Assembly (NCBI GenBank): GCA_013043915.1
Contig: JABEVH010000282.1
Span: 1-12,205 of the forward strand
Reading direction: 5' to 3'
Length of the DNA stretch: 12,205 bases
Source of the DNA: Pseudomonadales bacterium
GTDB lineage: Bacteria > Pseudomonadota > Gammaproteobacteria > Pseudomonadales > Moraxellaceae
The notes below the pieces were generated by a model. It was not told the DNA's origin. It was given only the letters and a program-made list of their open reading frames with translations, and ran no database searches. A program made the translations under genes and the position numbers. The number at the start of each line of letters is the position of its first letter. Within the stretch, counting starts at the first letter, position 1. This document shows positions 1 through 6,579 of this stretch, piece after piece.

Positions 1-302
1 CTGGCATGATCTTCGCCCTTTCTGCCCAGCTAGCTGGTCGTCTACGGGCCACCACCCGTAAAGTGGGTGATCTGGCATTTCTGGACGTGACCGGCCGCGT
101 TGCCCGTGCCTTGCTCGATCTATGCAAACAACCTGATGCCATGACCCACCCCGATGGCATGCAAATACGCATTACGCGCCAGGATATCGGACGCATGGTA
201 GGCTGTTCGCGTGAAATGGTGGGCCGCGTGCTCAAAGCCCTGGAAGAGCAAGGGCTCATCACTGCTCATGGCAAAACCATGGTCGTTTACGGAACGCGCT
301 AA
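1..302 (+). CDS. crp: CRP/Vfr-family cAMP-responsive transcription regulator (5'-truncated)
   Basis: This is the C-terminal half of a CRP family global regulator; the cyclic-nucleotide-binding N-terminus lies outside the window. About 100 residues are visible, against roughly 210 for the full family, so the ATG at 6 is internal and not the start. The visible part begins in the dimerisation helix, where the RATTRKVG stretch carries the Thr-Thr pair at the place of the cAMP-contacting Thr-Ser of E. coli CRP. The highly conserved LAFLDVTGR hinge follows, then a winged helix-turn-helix whose recognition helix GCSREMVGRVLK keeps the Arg, Glu and Arg that contact the DNA. The protein ends in the typical VVYGTR. 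The Thr-Thr pair and the SREMVGR helix look closer to Pseudomonas Vfr than to E. coli CRP. The gene converges on trpC with overlapping stop codons, the same neighbour relation as vfr-trpC in P. aeruginosa. Confidence 0.95.
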   Translation, partial: GMIFALSAQLAGRLRATTRKVGDLAFLDVTGRVARALLDLCKQPDAMTHPDGMQIRITRQDIGRMVGCSREMVGRVLKALEEQGLITAHGKTMVVYGTR

Positions 303-1093
303 CTGATCAGTACCTGAAGCGCCTGGCCAGGATCCGGGGCTCGCATCAGGCTTTCGCCGACCAGAAAGGCATGCACGCCTGCCTGACGCATGCGTTTGAT
401 ATCCTCCTGGCAGCTGATCCCGCTTTCAGTCACCAGCAGCGATGTGGCAGGCACGAGCTCCTGCAACTGCAAGGTTACCTCCAAGCTCACGGCAAAGGTA
501 TGCAGATTGCGATTGTTGATACCTAACAAGGCTGGAGACAATGGCAACGCATTTTGCAGTTCAGCCTCATCATGAACTTCAATGAGAACATCAAGTCCCA
601 ACGATTGGGCGTAGAGGTGGTACTCCTTCAGCTGTTCCACCGACAAGGCAGCTGCAATCAGAAGAATACAGTCTGCACCCAATATACGGGCTTCAAGAAT
701 CTGATAGGGATCGACGATGAAATCCTTGCGCAATACCGGCAAGGTACAGGAAGAACGCGCCTGTACCAGATAATCATCAGACCCCTGAAAATACTTCTCG
801 TCGGTAAGTACAGACAAGCAACTGGCTCCACCACGCTCATAGGACATCGCAATATCCGCCGGCAGAAAAGGATCCCGGATGACCCCGCGTGATGGTGAAG
901 CCTTTTTGATTTCAGCGATCACAGCCGCACGCCCTGCTGCTACGGTACGCTGCAACGCCGCTGTAAACCCTCTGACTGGGCGTGCTTCCGGCAAACTCTC
1001 CTGCAAGGCTACTGCAGAGCGTCGTTGTCGCCGGCGTACAACTTCGTCTTTTTTATCATGCAAAATGGCATCAAGCACCGTCGGGCTTCTCAT
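299..1093 (-). CDS. trpC: Indole-3-glycerol phosphate synthase TrpC (monofunctional)
   Basis: The enzyme closes the ring of carboxyphenylamino-deoxyribulose phosphate to indole-3-glycerol phosphate in cytoplasmic tryptophan synthesis. The protein has 264 residues, the normal length for a stand-alone TrpC; there is no TrpF domain fused to it as in E. coli. It is a TIM barrel with all family signatures in order: AEIKKASPSRG (Glu61, Lys63), VLRKDF (Lys123), LIEVHDE (Glu172), GINNRNL (Asn193-Asn194), VTESGI (Glu223, Ser224) and the phosphate-binding FLVGESLM near 243-250. The ATG shares the sequence ATGA with the trpD stop, so translation is probably coupled to trpD. It is the last gene of the trp block. 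Its TAG stop overlaps the crp stop from the other strand, and I found no good hairpin plus U-tract after it. Confidence 0.98.
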   Translation of the reverse strand: MRSPTVLDAILHDKKDEVVRRRQRRSAVALQESLPEARPVRGFTAALQRTVAAGRAAVIAEIKKASPSRGVIRDPFLPADIAMSYERGGASCLSVLTDEKYFQGSDDYLVQARSSCTLPVLRKDFIVDPYQILEARILGADCILLIAAALSVEQLKEYHLYAQSLGLDVLIEVHDEAELQNALPLSPALLGINNRNLHTFAVSLEVTLQLQELVPATSLLVTESGISCQEDIKRMRQAGVHAFLVGESLMRAPDPGQALQVLIS

Positions 1094-2121
1094 GACGACT
1101 GCCCTGCATAAATTTGTGTGAACGCCACCAGGTCCCTCAGTTTCTCACTAGCCTGGCCACTGGCCTGAACATCCTGAGCCAGCAGGACGCCATCATGCAG
1201 ATTAAGAACCACTCCACTGACATACAGGGCAGCTCCCGCATTTAGAGCTACGATGTCGCTAATAGCTCCCGATCCCGACTGCAAACCCATCTTCATCTTT
1301 TCCAGACTTTCCTGAACAGAGGCCACATGCAATAAGCTACGATCTGCGCGCGACAGACCAAAATCTTCCGGGGCAATCGTATACTCGGAGATTTTACCCT
1401 CGCGCATTTCTACCACGGATGTAGCTGCACTGATACTGATTTCATCCATGCCATCCTCAGAATGCACCATCATGACATGTCGCGAACCCAAGCGATGCAG
1501 TACTTCGGCCAAGGGGCGCAGCCAGCGTTGCGCGTAGACCCCCATGACCTGATTAGGAGCACGCGCCGGATTGGTCAAAGGCCCCAACAGATTAAACAAG
1601 GTGCGCACACCCAGTTCCTGACGAGGCGCCACTGCATAGCGTGTAGCGCTGTGATGACGAGGGGCAAACAAAAAACCTACTCCAATCGTATCGATACAGC
1701 GTGCTACCTGTTCAGGCAACAGCTGCAAGTGCACACCCGCCGCCTCCAGCACATCAGCGCTACCTGATCGGCTCGATACCGCGCGGTTACCATGTTTGGC
1801 CACCCGCCCACCCGCTGCAGCAACGACCAGAGCTGCCGTGGTGGATATATTGAAACTGGTTGAACCATCTCCGCCGGTACCACAGGTATCAACCAAATAC
1901 TCAGGCCCAACATTCACTGGAGTTGCCAGCTCACGCATCACCTGCGCAGCTCCAGTGATTTCATCCACGGTTTCACCTTTCACCGCCAGACCCATCAACA
2001 GTCCTCCGATTTGCGCAGGACTGGCTTCACCTGTCATGATGCCGCGCATAAGCGCAGACATCTCCATCTCGGTCAGGCCCTTATGGGCAATGATTTTGCT
2101 AAAAGCATCAGCCATAATCAT
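1090..2121 (-). CDS. trpD: Anthranilate phosphoribosyltransferase TrpD
   Basis: TrpD transfers the phosphoribosyl group of PRPP to anthranilate, the second step of the tryptophan branch. The protein has 343 residues, normal for the family and not fused to TrpG. Visible motifs are the PRPP-binding GTGGD at 81-85, followed by STSFNIST, the KHGNRAVSS segment at 109-117 that binds anthranilate and PRPP, and the metal-site Asp-Glu in DGMDEIS (216-217). The ATG at 2121 overlaps the trpG TGA as ATGA; a second ATG two codons later is also possible, but the overlapping one fits the tight spacing of the cluster. The gene is co-transcribed with trpG upstream and trpC downstream, the usual trpGDC arrangement of pseudomonads. 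Confidence 0.98.
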   Translation of the reverse strand: MIMADAFSKIIAHKGLTEMEMSALMRGIMTGEASPAQIGGLLMGLAVKGETVDEITGAAQVMRELATPVNVGPEYLVDTCGTGGDGSTSFNISTTAALVVAAAGGRVAKHGNRAVSSRSGSADVLEAAGVHLQLLPEQVARCIDTIGVGFLFAPRHHSATRYAVAPRQELGVRTLFNLLGPLTNPARAPNQVMGVYAQRWLRPLAEVLHRLGSRHVMMVHSEDGMDEISISAATSVVEMREGKISEYTIAPEDFGLSRADRSLLHVASVQESLEKMKMGLQSGSGAISDIVALNAGAALYVSGVVLNLHDGVLLAQDVQASGQASEKLRDLVAFTQIYAGQSS

Positions 2122-2705
2122 CGGTCACGACCCCGCAAAAAGTTGCCTAGCAGTTCATGGCCCTGCTCCGTCAAGATGGATTCCGGGTGGAACTGAACTC
2201 CTTCAACATTCAGGGTCTTATGGCGCAGGCCCATGATTTCATCCTGACTGCCATCTGGATGACAGGTCCAGGCTGTTACCTCCAGGCAATCAGGCAAACT
2301 AGCCCAGTCCACCACCAGAGAGTGATAGCGCGTTGCGGTCAGGGGATTTTTCAAACCTTGAAACACTCCCTGACCATGATGATAAATGGTGGAGGTCTTG
2401 CCATGCATCACCTGGCGGGCACGTACTACTTTACCGCCAAAAACCTGCCCCAAGGCCTGGTGACCGAGGCAAACCCCCAAGACCGGCACGCGGCCGGAGA
2501 AATGCTCAATCACCTGCATGGATATGCCCGCTTCATCAGGGGAACAGGGGCCCGGTGAGATGACCATATGACCCGGAGCCAAGTCATCCAGTTCCTGTAG
2601 GGTCACTTCATCGTTGCGAAACACCTTGACTTCAGCACCTAATTCCCCGAAATACTGCACGAGGTTATAGGTAAAGGAGTCGTAATTATCAATCATGACC
2701 AGCAT
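2118..2705 (-). CDS. trpG: Anthranilate synthase glutamine amidotransferase subunit TrpG
   Basis: TrpG hydrolyses glutamine and passes ammonia to TrpE for anthranilate formation. The protein is a complete class I (triad) glutamine amidotransferase of 195 residues, with the nucleophile Cys79 in GVCLGHQA and the His173/Glu175 pair in QFHPES. The oxyanion-region motif SPGPCSPDEAG lies near 50-60. Related PabA proteins are very similar, and in some bacteria one protein serves both pathways; adjacency to trpE and trpD supports the Trp assignment. The ATG lies only two bases after the trpE stop. The strong ribosome binding site AAGGAGG sits inside the last trpE codons five to seven bases ahead of it, which suggests balanced TrpE and TrpG production. 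Confidence 0.97.
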   Translation of the reverse strand: MLVMIDNYDSFTYNLVQYFGELGAEVKVFRNDEVTLQELDDLAPGHMVISPGPCSPDEAGISMQVIEHFSGRVPVLGVCLGHQALGQVFGGKVVRARQVMHGKTSTIYHHGQGVFQGLKNPLTATRYHSLVVDWASLPDCLEVTAWTCHPDGSQDEIMGLRHKTLNVEGVQFHPESILTEQGHELLGNFLRGRDR

Positions 2706-2707
2706 GG

Positions 2708-4189
2708 TTACTCCTCCTTGTCCGCTGCAGCTGCCAGATCAACGGCTCTAAACAGAGCCCTGGCTTTATTAAGTGTCTCAATCCATTCGGCATCCGGACT
2801 AGAGTCCGCCACAACACCTGCTCCTGCCTGAATATGAATGCGGCCATCCTTGATCACGGCCGTACGGATGGCTATAGCCAGATCCATCGCTCCCTGAAAG
2901 CCCAAATAACCCAGCGCACCACCGTAGATGCCGCGCTTGACCGGCTCAAGCTCATCGATGACTTCCATCGCTCGGACCTTGGGTGCCCCGGAGAGGGTGC
3001 CCGCAGGCAGGGTAGCACGTAAGACAGCCATGGGACGTATGGCTGGAGCCAATTGACCTTCTACATTGGAAACGATATGCATCACATGGGAATAACGCTC
3101 TATCGCCATGCTTTCTGTTAGTTTAACCGTGCCTGTCGTACTGATGCGCCCCACATCATTGCGACCCAGATCAATTAGCATGAGGTGCTCAGCAATTTCT
3201 TTAGGGTCAGCCAACAGTTCCTTCTCCAGTGCCAGATCCTCCTCGCGCGTCGAGCCACGTGGACGTGTACCTGCTAATGGCCTGACTGTCACCCGGCCAT
3301 CTTCCACGCGGGTCAGGATTTCCGGTGAAGAACCGACGACCTGAAAGTGACCGCAATGCATGTAAAACAGATAAGGGGATGGATTTAAATGGCGCAAGGC
3401 TCGATATACAGACAGTGCAGAAACCTGAAGCGGAGCCACCATCCGCTGCGACAACACTACCTGCATCACATCCCCTGCCAGAATATATTGACGTATGGTT
3501 TCTACCGCATCTTTAAAGCGCTGCTCTCCCATCCCCGACTCAAAGCGCTCATCATCGGCTGCCAGGGGTTGTGCTGGACGTACGGGTGTAGACAGGGCTT
3601 GAGCCAAGGATGCTTGCATGGTATCGAGTTGCGCTTGGGCAGTTCTGGCGGCATCTGGCAAACTTGGGTCGACATGGGTGACCAAATGCAAAGTTCCGCT
3701 TAAATTGTCAAGAACAGCAAGATTTTCAGAAACCATCAGCAGAATATCAGGGGTACCCAAAGGATCAGGATGCCCCCCCCCTTTGAGTTTCTTTTCGACA
3801 TAACGCACACAGTCATAACCAAAGTAACCCACCAGCCCACCGCAGAAGCGCGGCAAGTCCTTTAACTCTGGTACACGAAATTGCGCAGCGTAAGACTCAA
3901 CAAAGGCCAAAGGATCATCTGACTTGTGCTGCTCGATCACATCGCCTCGATGTTCAATACGCACCAGATGACCGTAGGCCGTTAAGACCGTATCCGAGGT
4001 CATCCCAATGATGCTGTAACGACCCCAGTTTTCTCCACCCTGCACGGACTCCAGCAAATAGGAGTAGGGGCCTTGGGCCAATTTGAGGTAAATAGACAGG
4101 GCCGTATCGGTATCCACCAAAACCGGCCGTAACACAGGAACGCGATTAAATCCCTGGCGAGCAAAATCTGACAGTTGTTCAGGAGTCAT
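2708..4189 (-). CDS. trpE: Anthranilate synthase component I TrpE
   Basis: TrpE converts chorismate and ammonia to anthranilate, the committed step to tryptophan. I place the start at the ATG at 4189, giving 493 residues, close to Pseudomonas TrpE. The longer reading frame would need a TTG at 4222, and a purine-rich GAGAGAGA lies seven bases before 4189. The N-terminal regulatory domain carries the LLES motif (45-48), which in the family forms the tryptophan feedback site. The C-terminal chorismate-binding domain shows PLAGTRPRG (304-312), EHLMLIDLGRND (334-345) and GTLSGAPK (397-404). A run of nine G encodes Gly137-Gly139 in a variable loop (see findings). The gene heads trpEGDC and is preceded by a 130-nt gap with a possible Trp-rich leader ORF. 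The PabB and isochorismate synthase alternatives are less likely because of the LLES motif and the neighbours. Confidence 0.97.
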   Translation of the reverse strand: MTPEQLSDFARQGFNRVPVLRPVLVDTDTALSIYLKLAQGPYSYLLESVQGGENWGRYSIIGMTSDTVLTAYGHLVRIEHRGDVIEQHKSDDPLAFVESYAAQFRVPELKDLPRFCGGLVGYFGYDCVRYVEKKLKGGGHPDPLGTPDILLMVSENLAVLDNLSGTLHLVTHVDPSLPDAARTAQAQLDTMQASLAQALSTPVRPAQPLAADDERFESGMGEQRFKDAVETIRQYILAGDVMQVVLSQRMVAPLQVSALSVYRALRHLNPSPYLFYMHCGHFQVVGSSPEILTRVEDGRVTVRPLAGTRPRGSTREEDLALEKELLADPKEIAEHLMLIDLGRNDVGRISTTGTVKLTESMAIERYSHVMHIVSNVEGQLAPAIRPMAVLRATLPAGTLSGAPKVRAMEVIDELEPVKRGIYGGALGYLGFQGAMDLAIAIRTAVIKDGRIHIQAGAGVVADSSPDAEWIETLNKARALFRAVDLAAAADKEE

Positions 4190-4238
4190 GTGCGTATCTC
4201 TCTCGTAAAGATCAATGGTCAAAACAAGCTTAAGGCTA

Positions 4239-4286
4239 TCAGCCCCGCCGCCATCGCCATCGTCTCTGCAATACCTGATACGCCAT
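4239..4286 (-). CDS. Possible tryptophan leader peptide (trpL-like), 15 codons
   Basis: In the gap before trpE, on the same strand, an ATG opens a 15-codon frame reading MAYQVLQRRWRWRRG. It has two tryptophan codons at positions 10 and 12, then the stop TGA. Trp codons are rare, and two close together directly upstream of trpE is the signature of a ribosome-mediated attenuation leader; attenuation of trpE has been described in Pseudomonas. Against it, AAAGG is only two bases before the ATG, which is closer than ideal. I also cannot find a strong terminator hairpin with U-tract between the leader and trpE: the only small stem-loop followed by T-rich sequence (4232-4246) begins inside the leader ORF. 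Treat it as a candidate. Confidence 0.35.
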   Translation of the reverse strand: MAYQVLQRRWRWRRG

Positions 4287-4318
4287 GACCTTTAAGACCC
4301 CGTAAAATTTATGGCCTG

Positions 4319-4348
4319 ACTATAGCAGGTCAGCAAAGGCATCGACAA
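4319..4348 (-). promoter_or_regulatory. Candidate sigma-70 promoter for the trp genes
   Basis: On the minus strand a TTGTCG (4343-4348; 4 of 6 consensus bases) and a TATAGT (4319-4324; 5 of 6) are separated by 18 bases. The -10 hexamer overlaps the gph stop codon. Transcription would start near 4312, about 25 bases before the candidate leader peptide, so the trp genes could be expressed apart from rpe-gph. This is a consensus match only. Confidence 0.35.
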
Positions 4349-4985
4349 TCCAATCTGGACTACAATCTTCAATCGGTTCTCCGTGATTGTAGCCCCAGGT
4401 CAGGGCAATACAGCGAACACCCGCAGCATGTGCAGCAATGACATCATTGCGTGAATCTCCCACCATCAGGGCTCGCTGCGGCTGAACCCCAAAGTGATGC
4501 AAGGTATGCAAGACAGGAAGAGCATGAGGTTTTTTATGCAAAAGGCTGTCTCCCGCCAGTATCAGCGCGAACCTTTCATCAATACCTAATGAAGCCAGTA
4601 ACGGCTGTGTATAACGCCAAGGCTTGTTGGTAATGCACACCAGCGGACACCAGGTAGCAAAAAGTTTCAGTGCCGCATCAACCCCCTCAAAAAGGCGGCT
4701 ATGCACATGCACAGCTTCACTGTAAGCACAGGCAAAACGCTCGCCCGCTTCCTGGCGTAGTGCTGGTTGCCCGGGACAATCTGCCATGACCTTGTCCAGC
4801 AAGGCTTCCGCTCCACGCCCTACCCAATTTCTGACCTTATCCAATCCCGGCTCAGGCAAATTCATCTCGCGTCGCATACGATCTACAGCCGCAGCAACGT
4901 CGGCAACCGAGTCGACTAAGGTCCCATCCAGATCAAACATCATCAGCTCAGGTTGGCCTGCGAACCATTTCTCCAGCTCGGTCAT
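4320..4985 (-). CDS. gph: Phosphoglycolate phosphatase (HAD superfamily)
   Basis: Gph dephosphorylates 2-phosphoglycolate, which arises mostly from DNA repair of oxidised ends. The protein has 221 residues, typical for Gph. It shows the four HAD motifs: DLDGT at 18-22 (nucleophile Asp18, acid/base Asp20), the Thr of ITNKPW at 119, Lys151/Lys152 in HKKPH, and GDSRND at 176-181 for magnesium. The helical cap between 25 and 100 carries VRNWVGRGAE, characteristic of Gph. The start is supported by AAGGGA seven bases upstream. It lies 43 bases after rpe, the usual rpe-gph pair, with trpE next. The related HAD enzyme MupP, a MurNAc-6-phosphate phosphatase in the AmgK/MurU pathway, is often mis-annotated as Gph. 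The cap motif and the rpe-gph-trpE order favour true Gph here, but substrate cannot be settled from sequence alone. Confidence 0.92.
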   Translation of the reverse strand: MTELEKWFAGQPELMMFDLDGTLVDSVADVAAAVDRMRREMNLPEPGLDKVRNWVGRGAEALLDKVMADCPGQPALRQEAGERFACAYSEAVHVHSRLFEGVDAALKLFATWCPLVCITNKPWRYTQPLLASLGIDERFALILAGDSLLHKKPHALPVLHTLHHFGVQPQRALMVGDSRNDVIAAHAAGVRCIALTWGYNHGEPIEDCSPDWIVDAFADLL

Positions 4986-5028
4986 GCAACTATCCCTTGG
5001 CTCAAATTCTGGTATTGTGCAGCATCAT

Positions 5029-5709
5029 CTAGACTTGGGTACTTTGTGTAATGGCCAAACGCATCGCATGGATGGCTGCCTCATAATCCGTGGTGTTAAA
5101 AATGGCAGAGCCTGCAACAAAGGTATCGGCACCGCTAGCGGCGATCTGACCAATATTGCCAACGTGCACTCCGCCATCAACCTGTAAACGAATGTCAAAA
5201 CCGCTAGCCTGAATACGCTGACGGGCTTGAACAAGTTTCTCCAAGGTCTCAGGTATAAACGACTGCCCGCCAAATCCCGGGTTGACGCTCATCAACAGAA
5301 CGTGGTCGAGCCGGTGCATGACATGATCCAAGCATTGCAATGGAGTTGCCGGATTAAGAACCAAACCCGCTTTACATCCATGCTCGCGAATTTTTTGCAG
5401 GGAGCGATCAATATGATCCGAAGCCTCAGGATGAAAACTGATCCAGCTGGCTCCTGCTCGTGCAAAATCGTCGATCAGGCTGTCCACAGGCCGCACCATC
5501 AGGTGCACGTCAATAGGCGCCTTGATGCCAAAATCCCTAAGGGCCTTGCAGACCATAGGCCCCACGGTAAGATTAGGCACATAATGGTTATCCATAACGT
5601 CGAAATGGACAATATCGGCTCCGGCTGTCAGGACTTTCTCAACATCAGTCCCCAGTCGAGCAAAATCAGCGGAGAGTATGGATGGAGCGATCACATAGCG
5701 CGGTAGCAT
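5029..5709 (-). CDS. rpe: Ribulose-phosphate 3-epimerase
   Basis: Rpe interconverts ribulose 5-phosphate and xylulose 5-phosphate in the pentose phosphate pathway. The sequence is very close to E. coli Rpe over its full length. I prefer the ATG at 5709 (226 residues; E. coli has 225). The frame can extend to a GTG at 5721, but that start has no spaced ribosome binding site. The TIM-barrel active site is intact: Ser10 in IAPSILSAD, His35 and Asp37 in VHFDVMDNHYVPN, His69 in DVHLMV, and Asp178 in LQVDGG. The MSVNPGFGGQSF phosphate-binding loop lies near 140-151. It is the first gene of the minus-strand block and is read divergently from the DUF3530 gene across 62 bases. Confidence 0.98.
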   Translation of the reverse strand: MLPRYVIAPSILSADFARLGTDVEKVLTAGADIVHFDVMDNHYVPNLTVGPMVCKALRDFGIKAPIDVHLMVRPVDSLIDDFARAGASWISFHPEASDHIDRSLQKIREHGCKAGLVLNPATPLQCLDHVMHRLDHVLLMSVNPGFGGQSFIPETLEKLVQARQRIQASGFDIRLQVDGGVHVGNIGQIAASGADTFVAGSAIFNTTDYEAAIHAMRLAITQSTQV

Positions 5710-5739
5710 GGTGGCAGGCACTCTCAGGACAATGCAGCG

Positions 5740-5748
5740 ATTTTAGCA
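5740..5748 (-). promoter_or_regulatory. Candidate extended -10 promoter for rpe-gph
   Basis: On the minus strand the sequence TGCTAAAAT fits an extended -10 element (TG, one base, then TAAAAT with 5 of 6 consensus bases). It lies about 30 bases before the rpe ATG, in the 62-base divergent gap. No good -35 hexamer is visible at 16-18 bases, which extended -10 promoters can do without. Confidence 0.3.
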
Positions 5749-5771
5749 GAATCATCGTGGCATGCGGCAGC

Positions 5772-6569
5772 ATGTACTGGAAGTTCCTTCTTCTCTGTCT
5801 TAGCATGGCAACTTCTGCTGCTTCACCCTTTCCCTCTGAAGCGCAACGTTCATCGGACCTGCTTAAGCACTGGCGAGAAGGCGGTAAACTGCAGATGCTC
5901 GCCTTGCCCGATAAAACTCAAATGCTGGTTGCAGAAGAAGTCTCTCATGCTCCTTATGTGCAAGGCGGAGTCATTTTATTGCCTGGTTTTTTTCATGATC
6001 CGGCTACCCCTGGTATCGACCGATCACTCTATCAACATCTGCCTGACCGTGGCTGGATCATCGTCAGCCTAACCAGCCCCCATTTGACATTACCTGTGAA
6101 CACGCTGCCAACCACCATGGACTGGCAACAAATCGCTGCAGCACTAAAACCACGACTAGATGCTGCACTTAACCTGCTTGACCAACAAGGCGTACGTAAC
6201 ATAATACTGATAGGTCAAGGCGCGGCAGGCATGGCCATCCCCATGATCTACCCTGACAACTGGCCCACCAACCTACATGGTTTGATCTTGCTTACCCCTC
6301 CTCGCCTGCCCGATGATGCCAATCCTCTGCTGACTGCCCTGGACCACATGCAGATTCCGCTAGCGCTGGTTTATGCCCATGCTAACGTTCCCAATGACCC
6401 GGGTTGCCCTGCCTGTGTGCAGGCTGCACGCAGGCACAAACTGCCCCTACGAGAAATATATAGGCCAGCCATCGATAACGAGTTCTCGGACATCAGTGAT
6501 GCCTTAAGTTGGTCACTGATCGACTGGATGTTTCCTTTCGCGGGTCAAACGCAATTAAAACAGCCCTGA
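5772..6569 (+). CDS. Exported DUF3530-like alpha/beta-hydrolase-fold protein, probably non-catalytic
   Basis: The preferred start, ATG at 5772, gives 265 residues and a clear signal peptide (Met-Tyr-Trp-Lys, a Leu-rich core, then an Ala-Thr-Ser-Ala-Ala cleavage region near 13-17), so the product is probably periplasmic. A GTG at 5757 is a possible alternative; neither start has a strong ribosome binding site. The strand pattern fits an alpha/beta hydrolase: GGVILLPGF near the first strands, then VRNIILIGQGAAG, then GLILLTPP. At the nucleophile elbow the usual G-x-S-x-G serine is replaced: residues 148-153 read GQGAAG. No histidine follows the last predicted strand, so the triad looks incomplete. 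A CPAC motif (Cys212, Cys215) could form a disulphide. This resembles proteins annotated DUF3530 in pseudomonads; the function is unknown. It converges on murU with a 15-base overlap. Confidence 0.75.
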   Translation: MYWKFLLLCLSMATSAASPFPSEAQRSSDLLKHWREGGKLQMLALPDKTQMLVAEEVSHAPYVQGGVILLPGFFHDPATPGIDRSLYQHLPDRGWIIVSLTSPHLTLPVNTLPTTMDWQQIAAALKPRLDAALNLLDQQGVRNIILIGQGAAGMAIPMIYPDNWPTNLHGLILLTPPRLPDDANPLLTALDHMQIPLALVYAHANVPNDPGCPACVQAARRHKLPLREIYRPAIDNEFSDISDALSWSLIDWMFPFAGQTQLKQP

Positions 6570-6579
6570 ATGCAGGGCT
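6551..6579 (-). terminator. Intrinsic terminator of amgK-murU, within the murU 3' end
   Basis: A perfect 7-bp stem (AGCCCTG with CAGGGCT, 6562-6568 and 6573-6579) closes a four-base loop. On the minus strand it is followed by GTTTTAATT, a short U-tract. The stem encodes the last murU codons and the U-tract contains its stop. On the + strand no T-run follows, so it would act only on murU transcripts. Confidence 0.45.

Noticed and set aside
236..256. Inverted repeat AGCCCT/AGGGCT in the crp 3' end as a trpC terminator
   Set aside because: The stem is six pairs with a nine-base loop and no U-tract on the strand that would be needed; it encodes conserved crp residues.
4190..4222. Upstream TTG (4222) as the trpE start
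   Set aside because: It adds 11 residues not seen in related TrpE proteins; the ATG at 4189 has a purine-rich site at proper spacing and gives the family length.
4232..4246. Small hairpin (GGGGCT / AGCCTT) followed by TTGTTTTG, as a trp attenuator terminator
   Set aside because: The stem has two G-U pairs and begins inside the candidate leader ORF, with the leader stop codon in the loop; a ribosome on the leader would prevent it forming. Not listed as a terminator.
5227..5706. 159-codon open frame on the + strand opposite rpe
   Set aside because: It lies wholly antisense to a strongly conserved gene, has no recognisable domain or good ribosome binding site, and its openness is explained by rpe codon use. 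The same holds for long + strand frames opposite trpC, trpD, trpG, trpE and gph (for example 1796-2236, 2157-2558, 4786-5187).
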